A DNA stretch of 64,000 bases from Pseudoalteromonas sp. SMS1 (GTDB taxonomy: Bacteria; Pseudomonadota; Gammaproteobacteria; Enterobacterales; Alteromonadaceae), in the NCBI RefSeq assembly GCF_021530565.1, contig NZ_JAKGBI010000006.1:62001-126000 (forward strand), read 5' to 3'. Positions 36,018 to 45,515 of the stretch are shown in pieces. Made by a program: the position numbers and the translations under genes. Position 1 is the first letter of the stretch, and each line of letters opens with the position of its first letter. The notes under the pieces were generated by a model. The model saw only the letters and a program-made list of their open reading frames with translations, ran no database searches and had not been told where the DNA came from.

Positions 36018-37223
36018 CTAGACAATCCTCGTTGCAATAGCCGGTGGTAACTGTGCAGCACGAAATGCGGGATAAAGCACCGCGACCTGACCGAGCAATA
36101 ATGTGCACAAACTGCCATACAACATATAACTGGGTGGCACAGTGCCTAGCTCAAATGCATTACTGAATGTGATGCTCAACACAATTGCCGAGATAATCCC
36201 TAAAATAACCCCTACACAGGTCAAGATAACGTTTTCAAGCATGAAGTAACGCATGATCTCGCCTTTACTCGCGCCCATTGCGCGTCGGATACCTATTAAC
36301 TTTACACGCTTGACAATACCATATCGAGATTGACCATAGATACCTAACGTCGTCACCATCAACAGTCCAAATATCACGCCAAACAACGTTTTGCTGGCTG
36401 CATTCTCAGCGCTATAAGCGCGTTTTTTTACGGCATTGAATGTTTCGTATTTGTCAATCTTACGCCCATAAACCGACATCAAATACTCTAAAGTTTGTGC
36501 CATTACTTGCTGTTGCGTATTTGGCTCAGTACGCACCACAAAGTTGATGATCCCATCTGTCTCTTTAACGGCTGAGATCACCCCATGCTCAACAACGACC
36601 CAAGACGGCCAAGCGGCCTGTAACGTATCAACAACGCCAACAATACGCTGAGGCTTATTATTAATATAAAGGGTTTTACCAACGATAGACTGCCATTGAG
36701 TATCGAATAGAGAGTGAGCAAGTGTTTTGGTGACAATTGCCTCTGTCGCGTAGTTATAACCGTCTACCCTCGCAGTTAACTCCTCACCTAGAATAAATCC
36801 TCTGCCAGCCACAATGTGTGCACCGAAACTGTTCAACAACTTTATATCACCGCCATAATACCCAGAAAAAGTATCATATTTTGTATCGGGATTTACTGCC
36901 ACTTCAACCAGTCGCCCCCAGCCTGTAAGCGGGATCCCAGATGAAACCGCAGCGCTTTTAACACCAACAATCTCATTGATTTTTATCAGATCCTGTTCAA
37001 GTTGGGCCGCTTTTTCATCATCGGATACGGGTAAGTTGGTCGCAACATAAAACACATTGTCTTCATCCAACCCCGACGCGCGAGCAATCACGGATTGCTT
37101 CTCCATCGCCAAAAAGATAGCGTTAACTAGAATTGTAAATGTAATAGCCACCTGTAACACAAACAGCAGTGCCGCTGTATAGTTGCTTTTCAGTGACTTT
37201 AAAATTGGCAGTAAATCTCTCAT
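36018..37223 (-). CDS. FtsX/MacB-type ABC transporter permease (system 1, second permease)
   Basis: A 401-residue inner-membrane protein. One N-terminal membrane segment (about 20-40), a large periplasmic MacB-PCD-like domain and three C-terminal membrane helices give the FtsX topology. The coupling motif KLIGIRRAMGASKGEIMRYF lies before TM3. It lies nine bases downstream of the first permease gene on the same strand and is the last gene of the adaptor-ATPase-permease-permease operon. Its paralogue is at 60779-62002. Such exporters move peptides, antibiotics or lipoproteins out of the inner membrane. Confidence 0.85.
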   Translation of the reverse strand: MRDLLPILKSLKSNYTAALLFVLQVAITFTILVNAIFLAMEKQSVIARASGLDEDNVFYVATNLPVSDDEKAAQLEQDLIKINEIVGVKSAAVSSGIPLTGWGRLVEVAVNPDTKYDTFSGYYGGDIKLLNSFGAHIVAGRGFILGEELTARVDGYNYATEAIVTKTLAHSLFDTQWQSIVGKTLYINNKPQRIVGVVDTLQAAWPSWVVVEHGVISAVKETDGIINFVVRTEPNTQQQVMAQTLEYLMSVYGRKIDKYETFNAVKKRAYSAENAASKTLFGVIFGLLMVTTLGIYGQSRYGIVKRVKLIGIRRAMGASKGEIMRYFMLENVILTCVGVILGIISAIVLSITFSNAFELGTVPPSYMLYGSLCTLLLGQVAVLYPAFRAAQLPPAIATRIV

Positions 37224-37231
37224 CCTTGCCC

Positions 37232-38560
37232 CTACAAACTTTTAAGCTGTTCAGCTGGTTGCACACCAATCGCACGAAGAATGGGCAGTAGCCCAAATAT
37301 TAAACTCGACACAATAGATAAAATGACCGTCGCCAACATTAACGCCATACTCATATTCATTATATCCTTGCTCAAATGCGTATAGAGTTGGCTTGATACG
37401 TACAAACATACTTGTGTCAATACAAGCCCAAGCATGCCACCCAACAAACCAATAATGCCGGTCTCCAATGCATACTGTTGGACTAAATCAGCACTGCTCG
37501 CCCCAACAGCCCTACGCAACGCAACTTCGGCTGTTTTACCCTGAAATTTAGTCATAATAATGCTCATTGCATTTAACAAGCACAAAGCCAAGAAACAACC
37601 TGCTAGCCACACTGCAATTTCACTGTCTCTTGAATAAGCACGACGCTCTTGCAAGTAGTCAGCCCCGGTCTGTAATTGATTTAAAATAGGTCTTTGAAAA
37701 CGTCCTAACGCTTGTTGCTCGCGCACGTAAGAATCTAGAAAGTCTAAATATTCAGATTTGTTATCGGCACTTGCGAGTTCAACCCAGAAAAATACCCAAA
37801 TACATTCAGAGCTCCACAGTGCAGCCACTGAAGCATTTTCAGGCTCCTTCCAACATTCATAGGATTGTAAATTGGATGTCCATAGCTCAAGGTTAATCTG
37901 GGTTTGAAAGGGAACAAAAATTTCTCGAGGTGGCTGAAACGCCCGCATAGAATCACCATAAAAGCGTGGCAGCAAATGCCAATCATCGAGTACTCCGACC
38001 ACCGTAAATTGGTTTTCGCCAAGCATTAAGGTACGACCGATCGAGTTTTCCCCTGAAAACAGTGACAGATTCAAAGCTTTCGAAATTACAACAACTTGTT
38101 CACCTGTGGTGTCACTGCTTTGAGGCCAGCTTGAGCCATATAAAAACGGCACATCAAAAGTGCTAAAAAAGTCTCTCGTCGTTGCTCGAACAACGGATAC
38201 TTCAGCGTCAATGGCACTTTGCTCAGGTAGTTTGAGCATATCTTTAAAGCCCGCAATAGGTATATGCCCTTTGGCTTTATTCTGTGTCATTAGATTCAAT
38301 GAATCCTGGACAGAGATATAGGTGGGTGGGCGTTCCTCTGCTCGATTACGATAAGAAGCTTCAGGGCTCCAATTATTTAACCTAACCAAAAATACACGCT
38401 CACTTTTGGCTGGGAGGGGGTCTTTCGTCATCATGTAGTTTATCGTGTATGTGGTCATGGTTGCAGATATGCCCACACCGATGATCAGTACCGCCAGAAA
38501 ACTGAGAGACCGAGTTTGCCATAAGCTTAAGCAAGCCAGTTTTATATAATAGATAAACAT
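37232..38560 (-). CDS. FtsX/MacB-type ABC transporter permease (system 1, first permease)
   Basis: A 442-residue permease with the same topology: TM1 near 15-40, periplasmic domain (Trp-rich, about 45-310) and three C-terminal helices (about 315-440). The coupling segment is LRRAVGASSADLVQQYALE. The periplasmic part differs from that of its neighbour, so the two permeases form a heterodimer. The ATPase gene lies 10 bases upstream. Its counterpart in the second system is at 62012-63301. Confidence 0.85.
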   Translation of the reverse strand: MFIYYIKLACLSLWQTRSLSFLAVLIIGVGISATMTTYTINYMMTKDPLPAKSERVFLVRLNNWSPEASYRNRAEERPPTYISVQDSLNLMTQNKAKGHIPIAGFKDMLKLPEQSAIDAEVSVVRATTRDFFSTFDVPFLYGSSWPQSSDTTGEQVVVISKALNLSLFSGENSIGRTLMLGENQFTVVGVLDDWHLLPRFYGDSMRAFQPPREIFVPFQTQINLELWTSNLQSYECWKEPENASVAALWSSECIWVFFWVELASADNKSEYLDFLDSYVREQQALGRFQRPILNQLQTGADYLQERRAYSRDSEIAVWLAGCFLALCLLNAMSIIMTKFQGKTAEVALRRAVGASSADLVQQYALETGIIGLLGGMLGLVLTQVCLYVSSQLYTHLSKDIMNMSMALMLATVILSIVSSLIFGLLPILRAIGVQPAEQLKSL

Positions 38561-38570
38561 AGCGACCCCT

Positions 38571-39260
38571 CTAGGCGATTGCTTGGGTTTGTTTATCTAC
38601 TTCACAGATAACACCATCTTTAACTTCGACTATTCGGCTAGCTTGTGTTGCTTGCTCCAAGTCGTGCGTCACCATAATAATGGTCGTGCCAGCAGCATTG
38701 ATCTCTTTGAGCAGTGACATAACACCATCAGCCATGGTGGAGTCTAGATTGCCCGTTGGTTCATCTGCTAAAAGAAATGCCGGAGAGCCTGCCAACGCTC
38801 TCGCAATAGCAACCCTTTGCTGCTGCCCGCCAGATAACTGAGAAGGATAATGAGTTTGTCTACTGTGCAGCCCAACCTGCGCCAGCGCATGCTCAACACG
38901 CTTTTTTCGTTCTGCACTTGATAACTTGCGATAGCGCAATGGCATTTCTACATTGTCAAAGATATTTAGTTCTGGAATGAGGTTAAAGCTCTGAAAAACA
39001 AAACCTATTTTTTCATTTCTCAGACGAGATTTTTGTTTATCACTTAAAGTACAAACATCGACGCCATCTAACCAGTACTCGCCCTCAGACGCGTCCTCAA
39101 GAAGTCCGGTAATGTTAAGAAAAGTTGTCTTTCCTGAACCTGACGGGCCAACAACAGCAATAAATTCACCTTGTTTCACTTCCAAGTCAAAAGGGCGCAG
39201 GGCCTGTGTTTTAATGGTGTCTGTGAAATAAGTTTTCGCTAGCTTATTCATTCTTAACAT
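38571..39260 (-). CDS. ABC transporter ATP-binding protein (system 1)
   Basis: A 229-residue ATPase of the MacB/LolD branch. Walker A is GPSGSGKTT, the Q-loop FVFQSFNLI, the signature LSGGQQQRVAIARAL, Walker B LLADEPTGNLDS and the switch VTHD. It couples ATP to the two FtsX-type permeases that follow. It is very similar along its whole length to the partial ATPase at the right end of the window. Ten bases separate it from the adaptor gene upstream. Confidence 0.94.
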   Translation of the reverse strand: MLRMNKLAKTYFTDTIKTQALRPFDLEVKQGEFIAVVGPSGSGKTTFLNITGLLEDASEGEYWLDGVDVCTLSDKQKSRLRNEKIGFVFQSFNLIPELNIFDNVEMPLRYRKLSSAERKKRVEHALAQVGLHSRQTHYPSQLSGGQQQRVAIARALAGSPAFLLADEPTGNLDSTMADGVMSLLKEINAAGTTIIMVTHDLEQATQASRIVEVKDGVICEVDKQTQAIA

Positions 39261-39270
39261 ACGTACTCCT

Positions 39271-40539
39271 TTATTGCACGATTCTTACGCTACCAGCTTC
39301 TTTAAATACGCTTAGATCAGAGATCACTACTTTGTCACCCATCGCTAAACCAGAAATAACTTCGACTTGACCTAAGCTTCTCGACCCAAGCTTTATTTGT
39401 TTTTTAACCGCGGTGTCGTCCTGCACTACATATATGTAGCGACCCCCTCCAGACTCCGCAAATTGCCCTCTAGGCAAAAAGTAAACATCACTTTTTTCTT
39501 CTAACACAACACGGCTGGTCAGCCGTTGATTTTGCCTTAACCCTTTAATATTTTTACTTTTAAATCTAATCTTCCCTTCCACCTGACCGTTAACAATTTC
39601 CGGAGAAATCGCCGTCAACTCCCCTTTATAGGTATTGCCATTAAGCATGAGATCTGCGCTCATCCCCAAAGCCAAGTCGTCGGCATAGTTTTCCGGAATA
39701 TTGACTTCGACTTCATATTGAGAAAGATCAACCACACTAAGCAGGGGCTGATTTTTAGTTACTGTATTTTTCTGTTCAACAGCCAAATTACCCACAATAC
39801 CGGCTACGGGAGAAGTAATTGAGAGGGCATCAACCTGCCTTTGAATTTCATCAACAATGACTTGCTGAGCTTGCAGTTCTAGTGCTCGAGTCTGAATCTC
39901 AAACTTTTGGCTTTCGATTAACAACGCAACCTCTTTGATTGCTAATCGATGCTCTCTTTGTGCATTTTCTAAATCATCTTTAGCCTTTTGAAAGTCGATG
40001 TCACTTACAACCTGACTTTTATGCCCTTCTTCATTGCGGCGCATTTCACGTTTAGCGGCATTGAGCGCCACTTGTGCTTTACCAATATAGTTTTCTTGTT
40101 CCAAGTTTTGCTTCTTTCCTTGGATTTTTTCGCGCTCTAGTTGCGTTTGTAAACGGGTTAACTCAGCCTTCTCTTTCGCGAATAGACTGGTCAACTCCGG
40201 ACTATCGATCACCGCCAACTGCTCACCTACTTCTACAGTATCACCCGGTGTCACTAGATAGGTCACTGTCCCCTGAGCAGGGCTATACAGTGTCGGTCTT
40301 TTGGCAGCAACAACACGGCCTTGTACGGAAATATCACGAATAAACTGACCTTTTTGAACTTGCGCAACGCGGATATTTTCAAGACGCACAGCGCCTTGGC
40401 CACTAAACCATACTGATAGTTGTGGAATAATAAACATGAAAAAAATAATGATACCTACAGCAATAGCCAAATAGAGCTTGTAATTCCTTTTCTTCTCTAT
40501 TTGCGTGTCTTGAGCACTGGTATCAGATATGTATGTCAT
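39271..40539 (-). CDS. HlyD/MacA-type periplasmic adaptor (system 1)
   Basis: A 422-residue membrane-fusion protein. One N-terminal helix (about 22-45) anchors it; the barrel/lipoyl part (GRVVAAKRPTLYSPAQGTV and later SPVAGIVGNLAVEQKNTV) flanks a long coiled coil (about 115-235, many E/K/Q). The C-terminal membrane-proximal domain ends with GMKVVISDL-like sequence. It should link the inner-membrane ABC transporter to an outer-membrane channel of TolC type, none of which is encoded here. It is the first gene of the operon. Confidence 0.9.
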   Translation of the reverse strand: MTYISDTSAQDTQIEKKRNYKLYLAIAVGIIIFFMFIIPQLSVWFSGQGAVRLENIRVAQVQKGQFIRDISVQGRVVAAKRPTLYSPAQGTVTYLVTPGDTVEVGEQLAVIDSPELTSLFAKEKAELTRLQTQLEREKIQGKKQNLEQENYIGKAQVALNAAKREMRRNEEGHKSQVVSDIDFQKAKDDLENAQREHRLAIKEVALLIESQKFEIQTRALELQAQQVIVDEIQRQVDALSITSPVAGIVGNLAVEQKNTVTKNQPLLSVVDLSQYEVEVNIPENYADDLALGMSADLMLNGNTYKGELTAISPEIVNGQVEGKIRFKSKNIKGLRQNQRLTSRVVLEEKSDVYFLPRGQFAESGGGRYIYVVQDDTAVKKQIKLGSRSLGQVEVISGLAMGDKVVISDLSVFKEAGSVRIVQ

Positions 40540-40836
40540 TTTTTACTTCCTTGAGAATCGTATTACAGCTTTTCACCGTATAAAATACACAACAAGGCGC
40601 GAGATGTCACCAATAATAAACATTTCATTAAAGATTAATCACCATCAGTACGAACAATAAAAAGCCCAAAAATTACATTTTTAGATAGCTATCCTACTGG
40701 TTTATATCTGATTTTATTGCTCAAAATAAAAACATTCATTGATGCAATGAGTTCGTTGTTAGAATCAGGAAGGCATTTAACTTGTTAACAAAAAAGGAAG
40801 GGACAGTAACAATAGTGAACTTTTCAGGATAAAAAG

Positions 40837-40852
40837 CGCAGCTTCCGTGCCG
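40837..40852 (-). promoter_or_regulatory. Sigma-54-like promoter upstream of ABC system 1
   Basis: Read on the minus strand: CGGCACGGAAGCTGCG. It has the invariant GG and GC ten bases apart and a full GGCACG -24 block, with CTGC for TTGC at -12. The adaptor gene starts about 300 bases downstream, which is a long leader. It may be controlled by the NtrC-type protein encoded at 59462-60724. Confidence 0.4.
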
Positions 40853-40905
40853 CAGCAAGTGCTTGGGAGTAATGCTTAGTATAATAAAATCAAAAAGTTA
40901 ACTGA

Positions 40906-40942
40906 AAACCTCTTGAGTGCAAACATCACACTCAAGAGGTTT
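40906..40942 (-). terminator. Terminator of the RaiA-like gene
   Basis: Perfect 14-bp arms (AAACCTCTTGAGTG and CACTCAAGAGGTTT) flank a 9-nt loop. The minus-strand continuation is TTTTC. It begins about 10 bases past the stop codon. Confidence 0.85.
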
Positions 40943-40952
40943 ACCAGTAACA

Positions 40953-41243
40953 TCACAACTTTTGCGTCAAGACTGTTTCGCTGTTTGTGACAGCCCGTTT
41001 AATTGCTTGTGCCATATCCTTGCCCCTTGCTTTAACCATAATACTTGGTAAGCCAGGTAATAAGACTTCGATTCGGCATTGAGTCAACGTACCATGAAGT
41101 TTCGAAGGCACATCATCAATATGTACTTTTACCTTGCGAATATTAGCCACGTATTTTGCCAGCTTAACTGTGATCAACTTTGCTGCTTTTGTTTTAGCGC
41201 TTGCACCTAAAGCTTTGCCTGTCATACGTAAATTTAATTTCAT
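40953..41243 (-). CDS. HPF/RaiA-like putative ribosome-associated protein
   Basis: A 96-residue basic protein. The middle (VRKVKVHIDDVPSKLHG-type segment IRKVKVHIDDV) and C-terminus (MVKARGKDMAQAIKRAV) resemble the S30AE/HPF fold, where the second helix follows GxDMxxAI. The first 30 residues contain many Lys and Ala. Known members bind the ribosome and cause hibernation. Similarity is distant, so the call is tentative. It diverges from nhaR by 144 bp and has a strong terminator. Confidence 0.55.
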   Translation of the reverse strand: MKLNLRMTGKALGASAKTKAAKLITVKLAKYVANIRKVKVHIDDVPSKLHGTLTQCRIEVLLPGLPSIMVKARGKDMAQAIKRAVTNSETVLTQKL

Positions 41244-41387
41244 CTCTATTGACCTCGTTCAATTAAACGCTCAAAAATCACGTCGTAGCGAAATTACTGA
41301 TTGCGTCGATGACTTAAATCTACTAAGGTGGAATCAAAGATAAAAGCTGATTAATTCTTAGTTAGACATCGAAATTAACGAAGTATC

Positions 41388-42281
41388 ATGAATATCAATT
41401 ATAATCACCTCTATTATTTCTGGCAGGTCAGTAAATTAGGCAGCATTGCGGCAGCCAGTAAAGTGTTGCACCTGACACCTCAAACAATCAGTGCCCAAAT
41501 CACCAGTTTAGAGCAACGACTTGGCAAATCACTGTTTGTGCGTGAAGGTCGAGGCTTGAGGCTCACAGAGTACGGGCAGCTTACTCAGCAATATGCCAAT
41601 GACATGTTCAATGTCGCTGAAGAATGGCTTGAAACAACGCGAGGGGATCTGGATAACATTAATCGTACCCTCAAAGTCGGCATCTCTGATGCGTTGCCAA
41701 AATCATTGGTATCTAAGTGGCTATCACCTTTAATTAAGCATGAACGCATCACCAATTTACATTGTATCGATGGGCAACAATCAGAGCTACTGGCTCAGAT
41801 GGCAACCCATAAAATAGATCTGGTTTTAGCAGACAAACCCCTAGATAGCTCAACGCCATTTAAAGCATTCTGTCACGAGATTGGGAAAAGCCAACTTGGG
41901 TTGTATGGTAACTCGAACTACTATGCCAAACTTAGCAAAGATTACCCTAATACACTCAAAGACATGCCGATCATTTTACCCGCTAAGTCCAGCCCCGTGA
42001 CCAATGCGATTCAGTACTGGTTGGAAGACCTTGATATTAAAATGTCTGTTGCGGGGCACGTTGATGACAGCGCATTAATGAAGTCTTTAGGACAACAAGG
42101 TTTTGGCATCTTTCCAGCCCCCTTATCCATTAAAGAAGAAATTGAGCGACACTACGATGTCACGTTTATCGGTAGTATTGAAAACGTATTTCAGCACTAC
42201 TATGCATTTACCCCAGATAGACTAATTAAAGACACGATATACTCCGAGTTTGTGCAAAATGCACAACAAGAGGGCGAGTAA
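41388..42281 (+). CDS. nhaR: LysR-family regulator NhaR
   Basis: A 297-residue LysR-type activator. The N-terminus MNINYNHLYYFWQVSKLGSI followed by HLTPQTISAQITSLEQRLGK matches NhaR closely. In E. coli NhaR activates the Na+/H+ antiporter gene nhaA in response to sodium and also pga. No nhaA is next to it here, so its targets are elsewhere. The effector domain (about 90-295) looks complete. Confidence 0.88.
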   Translation: MNINYNHLYYFWQVSKLGSIAAASKVLHLTPQTISAQITSLEQRLGKSLFVREGRGLRLTEYGQLTQQYANDMFNVAEEWLETTRGDLDNINRTLKVGISDALPKSLVSKWLSPLIKHERITNLHCIDGQQSELLAQMATHKIDLVLADKPLDSSTPFKAFCHEIGKSQLGLYGNSNYYAKLSKDYPNTLKDMPIILPAKSSPVTNAIQYWLEDLDIKMSVAGHVDDSALMKSLGQQGFGIFPAPLSIKEEIERHYDVTFIGSIENVFQHYYAFTPDRLIKDTIYSEFVQNAQQEGE

Positions 42282-42322
42282 ACTACATCGCAAGTGGGTT
42301 ATTAAAGCTGAGTTGGAGAGCT

Positions 42323-42619
42323 ATGAACGGTCCAAAAATTACGATTCACTACTGTGTATTGTGTCAATGGCTATTAAGAAGCGGTTGGCTTGCACAAGAA
42401 CTACTTTCCACTTTTGGTCAAGACTTAGAGGAAGTGTCACTGGCACCCGCGTCAAAGGGCGTCTTCGAGATCTATTATAATCAAGAGTTAATTTGGTGCA
42501 GAGTAAAAGATGGGGGCTTCCCAGAAGCCAAAGAGCTCAAACGAAGAGTAAGAGACAAATTATGCCCAGATCGTGATTTAGGGCACATCGATAAACATTC
42601 AGATCAAAACCCTCAATAG
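42323..42619 (+). CDS. SelW/SelT/SelH (Rdx)-family protein, Cys form
   Basis: A 98-residue thioredoxin-like protein. The redox motif CVLC at 11-14 (ITIHYCVLCQWLLR) follows the first strand; in SelW relatives one of these may be selenocysteine. SKGVFEIYYNQELIWCRVKDGGFPEAKELKRRVRD is split here as GVFEIYYN and DGGFPEAKELKRRVRD and matches the rest of the fold. It lies 41 bases downstream of nhaR and may be co-transcribed. The function is a presumed cytoplasmic redox role. Confidence 0.85.
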   Translation: MNGPKITIHYCVLCQWLLRSGWLAQELLSTFGQDLEEVSLAPASKGVFEIYYNQELIWCRVKDGGFPEAKELKRRVRDKLCPDRDLGHIDKHSDQNPQ

Positions 42620-42648
42620 GCTTACAGTTGAGAGCATTGAATGAAAAA

Positions 42649-42693
42649 ACACACGCTGTGCAGACGCATACATTAAGTCATTGCCTGCACAGC
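42649..42693. terminator. Bidirectional terminator between SelW-like and unknown gene
   Basis: GCTGTGCAG and CTGCACAGC are perfect 9-bp arms with a 21-nt loop. On the minus strand a TTTTTT run follows, so it serves the leftward gene at 42707 most clearly. Confidence 0.6.
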
Positions 42694-42706
42694 ATTGGCG
42701 AATAGA

Positions 42707-43639
42707 TTATCTACCCGCGTCTCTTTTAATTTGTTCGAGTAATTCATCATCACGGATTAAACGCTGCATCACCAGCTGCGTTTCTGAGCTGTTAGAATTA
42801 TTGTATAAATCCAATATGTCACTGGCCAGTTGCTGCTTCAGCTCAGGAGACGTCTCGCCAGACTGATAATATTGACCAATTAACCCTTCAGCCGCCATTG
42901 TTTTCATATACTTATTTGGCTCTTTTTCTATAATATCTTGCAAAGACTTTGCAATTCGATGGTCTACAATTGGGGAGTGTGCAACCACCTCTAGCGCTTG
43001 TACTTTTAATTTCTCATCTTGGCTATTGCGGCTAATATCAAGCACGGCATCGACCGTCTCATAGTCAAACATTTCACCTTGTGTGCGATTAAGAATATAC
43101 ATGTTCATTTGTAACTGACCCATCGCAGACAAACGCTCTGTCGGCGACAAACTTTCATCTAAGACTTTTGTTCTTAAATCTTGACTGACTTTCATCGCAA
43201 ACTCAGGATCAGTTTTCAGCTTCAGGTCATAATCCTTCGGCAAATCTTCATAGAATCCATAAACAGGGTTGTCTTCTCGATTTTGAGCTTTGTCTTGACG
43301 TTCTTTTTCTTCTAATACGGCAAGGATGGTTTCTTCCATATTTTCAGCCGAAGGGGCGCTTGTAAAAGCACTATTTTCAATATCAAGTACACGTGCTTCT
43401 AAATACTCTATGCGCTCTATGAGTGCTCGCTTATCCATCAACTCTAAATCACTGTGTGATTTGCTAATTGACTCACTGAGCGTCGTGTTAGCATCAATCG
43501 CATGATGCGATTGCGATACCGACTCAGAAGGCAATGACTCAGGCGAGGGGGTAGATTGTGTAAAATTCTGATTATAAACAGTTAATGCGAGTGCCGTTGC
43601 AGCTAGGCCCAGCGCGATATTACTTTTCGTTTGAGACAT
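42707..43639 (-). CDS. Membrane-anchored protein of unknown function with HEAT-like helices
   Basis: A 310-residue protein. One N-terminal hydrophobic segment (NIALGLAATALALTVY) anchors it, followed by a Ser-rich linker, a short coiled coil (LIERIEYLEARVLDIEN) and a helical C-terminal part (about 160-310). That part contains repeated motifs such as DEKLKVQALEVVAHSP and YMKTMAAEGLIGQYY, reminiscent of HEAT repeats. I do not recognise a family. It seems to be a single-gene unit with a long upstream gap. A protein-protein scaffold in the periplasm is a guess. Confidence 0.6.
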   Translation of the reverse strand: MSQTKSNIALGLAATALALTVYNQNFTQSTPSPESLPSESVSQSHHAIDANTTLSESISKSHSDLELMDKRALIERIEYLEARVLDIENSAFTSAPSAENMEETILAVLEEKERQDKAQNREDNPVYGFYEDLPKDYDLKLKTDPEFAMKVSQDLRTKVLDESLSPTERLSAMGQLQMNMYILNRTQGEMFDYETVDAVLDISRNSQDEKLKVQALEVVAHSPIVDHRIAKSLQDIIEKEPNKYMKTMAAEGLIGQYYQSGETSPELKQQLASDILDLYNNSNSSETQLVMQRLIRDDELLEQIKRDAGR

Positions 43640-43994
43640 CTCGTACCTATTTACCTATCTATTAGGTTTAATAATTAAACACACTTCCTTGATTAAAAAC
43701 TCGATGCAGTAATCTAGCTTATTCAGCACTAAAAAACTGTTAAAAGTTGTACTTCAAATTTAGCCATAGATTAGGGGTAAATTGCAAATCGAGATGCCAG
43801 CTACGCTTTTAATCGCCTTCAAACGTGGGGAATTTCGAAAATCCAAGCACCACGGTCACAGATGGCGACCCGAATTGCGTATTTTAGACAGCCACAAACG
43901 GGCACGATAAAATACTCATGAGGATAACCTGAACAGGTTAGAACGGGCTGAAGCATTGGTGTCATGCCGTTGTTTTATCATCACCTCGAATTAC
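43640..43994. other. Intergenic region
   Basis: A gap of about 355 bp lies between two leftward genes and probably contains the promoter of the HEAT-like gene and the end of the LysR transcript. A 6-bp palindrome pair, AACCTG-AA-CAGGTT, occurs at 43926-43939. I see no gene in it. Confidence 0.4.
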
Positions 43995-44903
43995 TCAGTT
44001 TATGTCACTTTCCATACCGTGTGACCTTGCAAATTGCGACGCAAGCCACCGTGTAATCTGCTGCATTATCGGTCGCGTGGCAATATCTTTTGGCATCATA
44101 AGGTGATATGAAAAAGGGAGTTGAATCGCAGTAAAAGGAAGCCGCAGCAAAGCCCCATCAGCAAGCTGAGCACTGGCAATATGATGCCAACATAACGCAA
44201 TTCCTTGGCCGTGTTTTGCCGCATTTAAAGTATGTCCGACGTGACTAAAACGTCTATACCTAGGCTGCTTTGGCAGCACCAGAGATTGGTGTTTAAACCA
44301 CGTAGCCCAGCTCATATTACTAGGTGCATCTTCAGCACCTCCAGCATACGATAGTAAACACTCACTTTCTAAAAGTGTTTTTTCATAACTAGGTGAACAC
44401 ACAGGGTAAACGTATTCATGTGCCATAAACACACTCGTAAGTTCAGCCTGCTGACCATGACCAAAATGCAAGTGTCCGTGAATGTGCCGTTGATTAAAGT
44501 CAACTAATTGATCCGCTGCAATTAAGTGTAGATCTACATGACCAAACGCGTCATAAAAGTCATTTAACCTTGGTATCAACCAGTGTTCCAACAAAGAGGG
44601 GACAACCGCTAACACAATCCGCTGAATCGAGTCAGTTTGTTGGGCGGCTCCAATACCAAAGTCAATCAACTCAAATCCTTTATTCACCTTCTCAGCCAAT
44701 TGTTCAGCCGTGTCGGTTAACATGACGCCTTTAGATTTTCGATGAAACAAGCTCACACCAAGCTGTGATTCGAGCAACTTCATCTGATGGCTAACCGCAC
44801 TTGGCGATATATTTAATACCTCAGCAGCCTTTGAAAAGTTGAGTTCTTTAGTAACAACAGAGAATGTCTGTAGTGCTGTCATTGAGAAATTGGGCTTACT
44901 CAT
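43995..44903 (-). CDS. LysR-family transcriptional regulator
   Basis: A 302-residue LysR regulator of the GcvA-like group. The winged-helix N-terminus is FSMTALQTFSVVTKELNFSKAAEVLNISPSAVSHQMKLLE in two parts (FSMTALQTFSVVTKELNFS; KAAEVLNISPSAVSHQMK). The C-terminal effector domain (about 92-295) is complete. It is divergent from the OsmC gene by 137 bp, the classic arrangement for a LysR regulator and its target. The inducer could be an organic peroxide or another electrophile handled by OsmC. Confidence 0.88.
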   Translation of the reverse strand: MSKPNFSMTALQTFSVVTKELNFSKAAEVLNISPSAVSHQMKLLESQLGVSLFHRKSKGVMLTDTAEQLAEKVNKGFELIDFGIGAAQQTDSIQRIVLAVVPSLLEHWLIPRLNDFYDAFGHVDLHLIAADQLVDFNQRHIHGHLHFGHGQQAELTSVFMAHEYVYPVCSPSYEKTLLESECLLSYAGGAEDAPSNMSWATWFKHQSLVLPKQPRYRRFSHVGHTLNAAKHGQGIALCWHHIASAQLADGALLRLPFTAIQLPFSYHLMMPKDIATRPIMQQITRWLASQFARSHGMESDIN

Positions 44904-45040
44904 GATGTGAATCTACCTCATACCAAGTTGAGGCATTATCGCTTCTAATATCTTGCTGTCAAATGCATACTCACTATCGACGTTAAACACACTCGCAGAT
45001 CAGTCGGTTTTATTTAGCAGCCCAATTAAGGAGTATCAAC

Positions 45041-45508
45041 ATGGCAAAATACACCGCTCAAATAGCATGGCAACGAACTCAAAGCGAACAGTTTGTTGAC
45101 CAAAAATACAGTCGAGCGCACACTTGGATATTTGATGGTGGGATAAAAGTTGCAGCTTCATCTTCTCCTAGCATTGTCCCACTCCCCTACTCCAACCCAG
45201 ATAATGTCGATCCTGAAGAAGCCTTTGTGACCTCATTATCAAGTTGCCACATGTTGTTTTTTCTGCACTTTGCAGCGAAGTCAGGCTTAACAGTGGATAC
45301 TTACATTGATCATGCAGAGGGAATGATGGCAAATAATGCACAGGGAAAGCTCGCTATGACGAAAGTTATTCTGAACCCAAATGTAACATGGTCAAATAAA
45401 AGTGTAGTGTCATCAACGATGACAGATGAGCTCCATCACCAGGCACATGAAGCCTGCTTTTTAGCAAACTCAGTGCACACGAACATTGTCATTTGCTCCC
45501 AATCCTAA
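45041..45508 (+). CDS. OsmC-family protein
   Basis: A 155-residue OsmC/Ohr superfamily protein that reduces organic hydroperoxides with two cysteines. These are Cys69 (SLSSCHMLFF) and Cys139 (HEACFLANS), the normal positions. The N-terminal strands (AQIAWQRTQSEQFVDQKYSR) and the PEEAFVTSLSSC helix are typical. The Ohr- versus OsmC-type choice is not settled. AAGGAG lies 8 bases upstream. The product is cytoplasmic and converges on the kinase gene with seven bases between stops. Confidence 0.88.
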   Translation: MAKYTAQIAWQRTQSEQFVDQKYSRAHTWIFDGGIKVAASSSPSIVPLPYSNPDNVDPEEAFVTSLSSCHMLFFLHFAAKSGLTVDTYIDHAEGMMANNAQGKLAMTKVILNPNVTWSNKSVVSSTMTDELHHQAHEACFLANSVHTNIVICSQS

Positions 45509-45515
45509 GCGCAGT

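Larger units (their letters stand above)
40540..40952. other. Intergenic region upstream of the ABC operon
   Basis: This 413-bp gap has the RaiA-like gene terminator at its right end and a sigma-54-like element at 40837-40852, both read on the minus strand. The remaining AT-rich ~290 bp would be a long leader if that promoter is used. I see no open frame of note. Confidence 0.5.
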
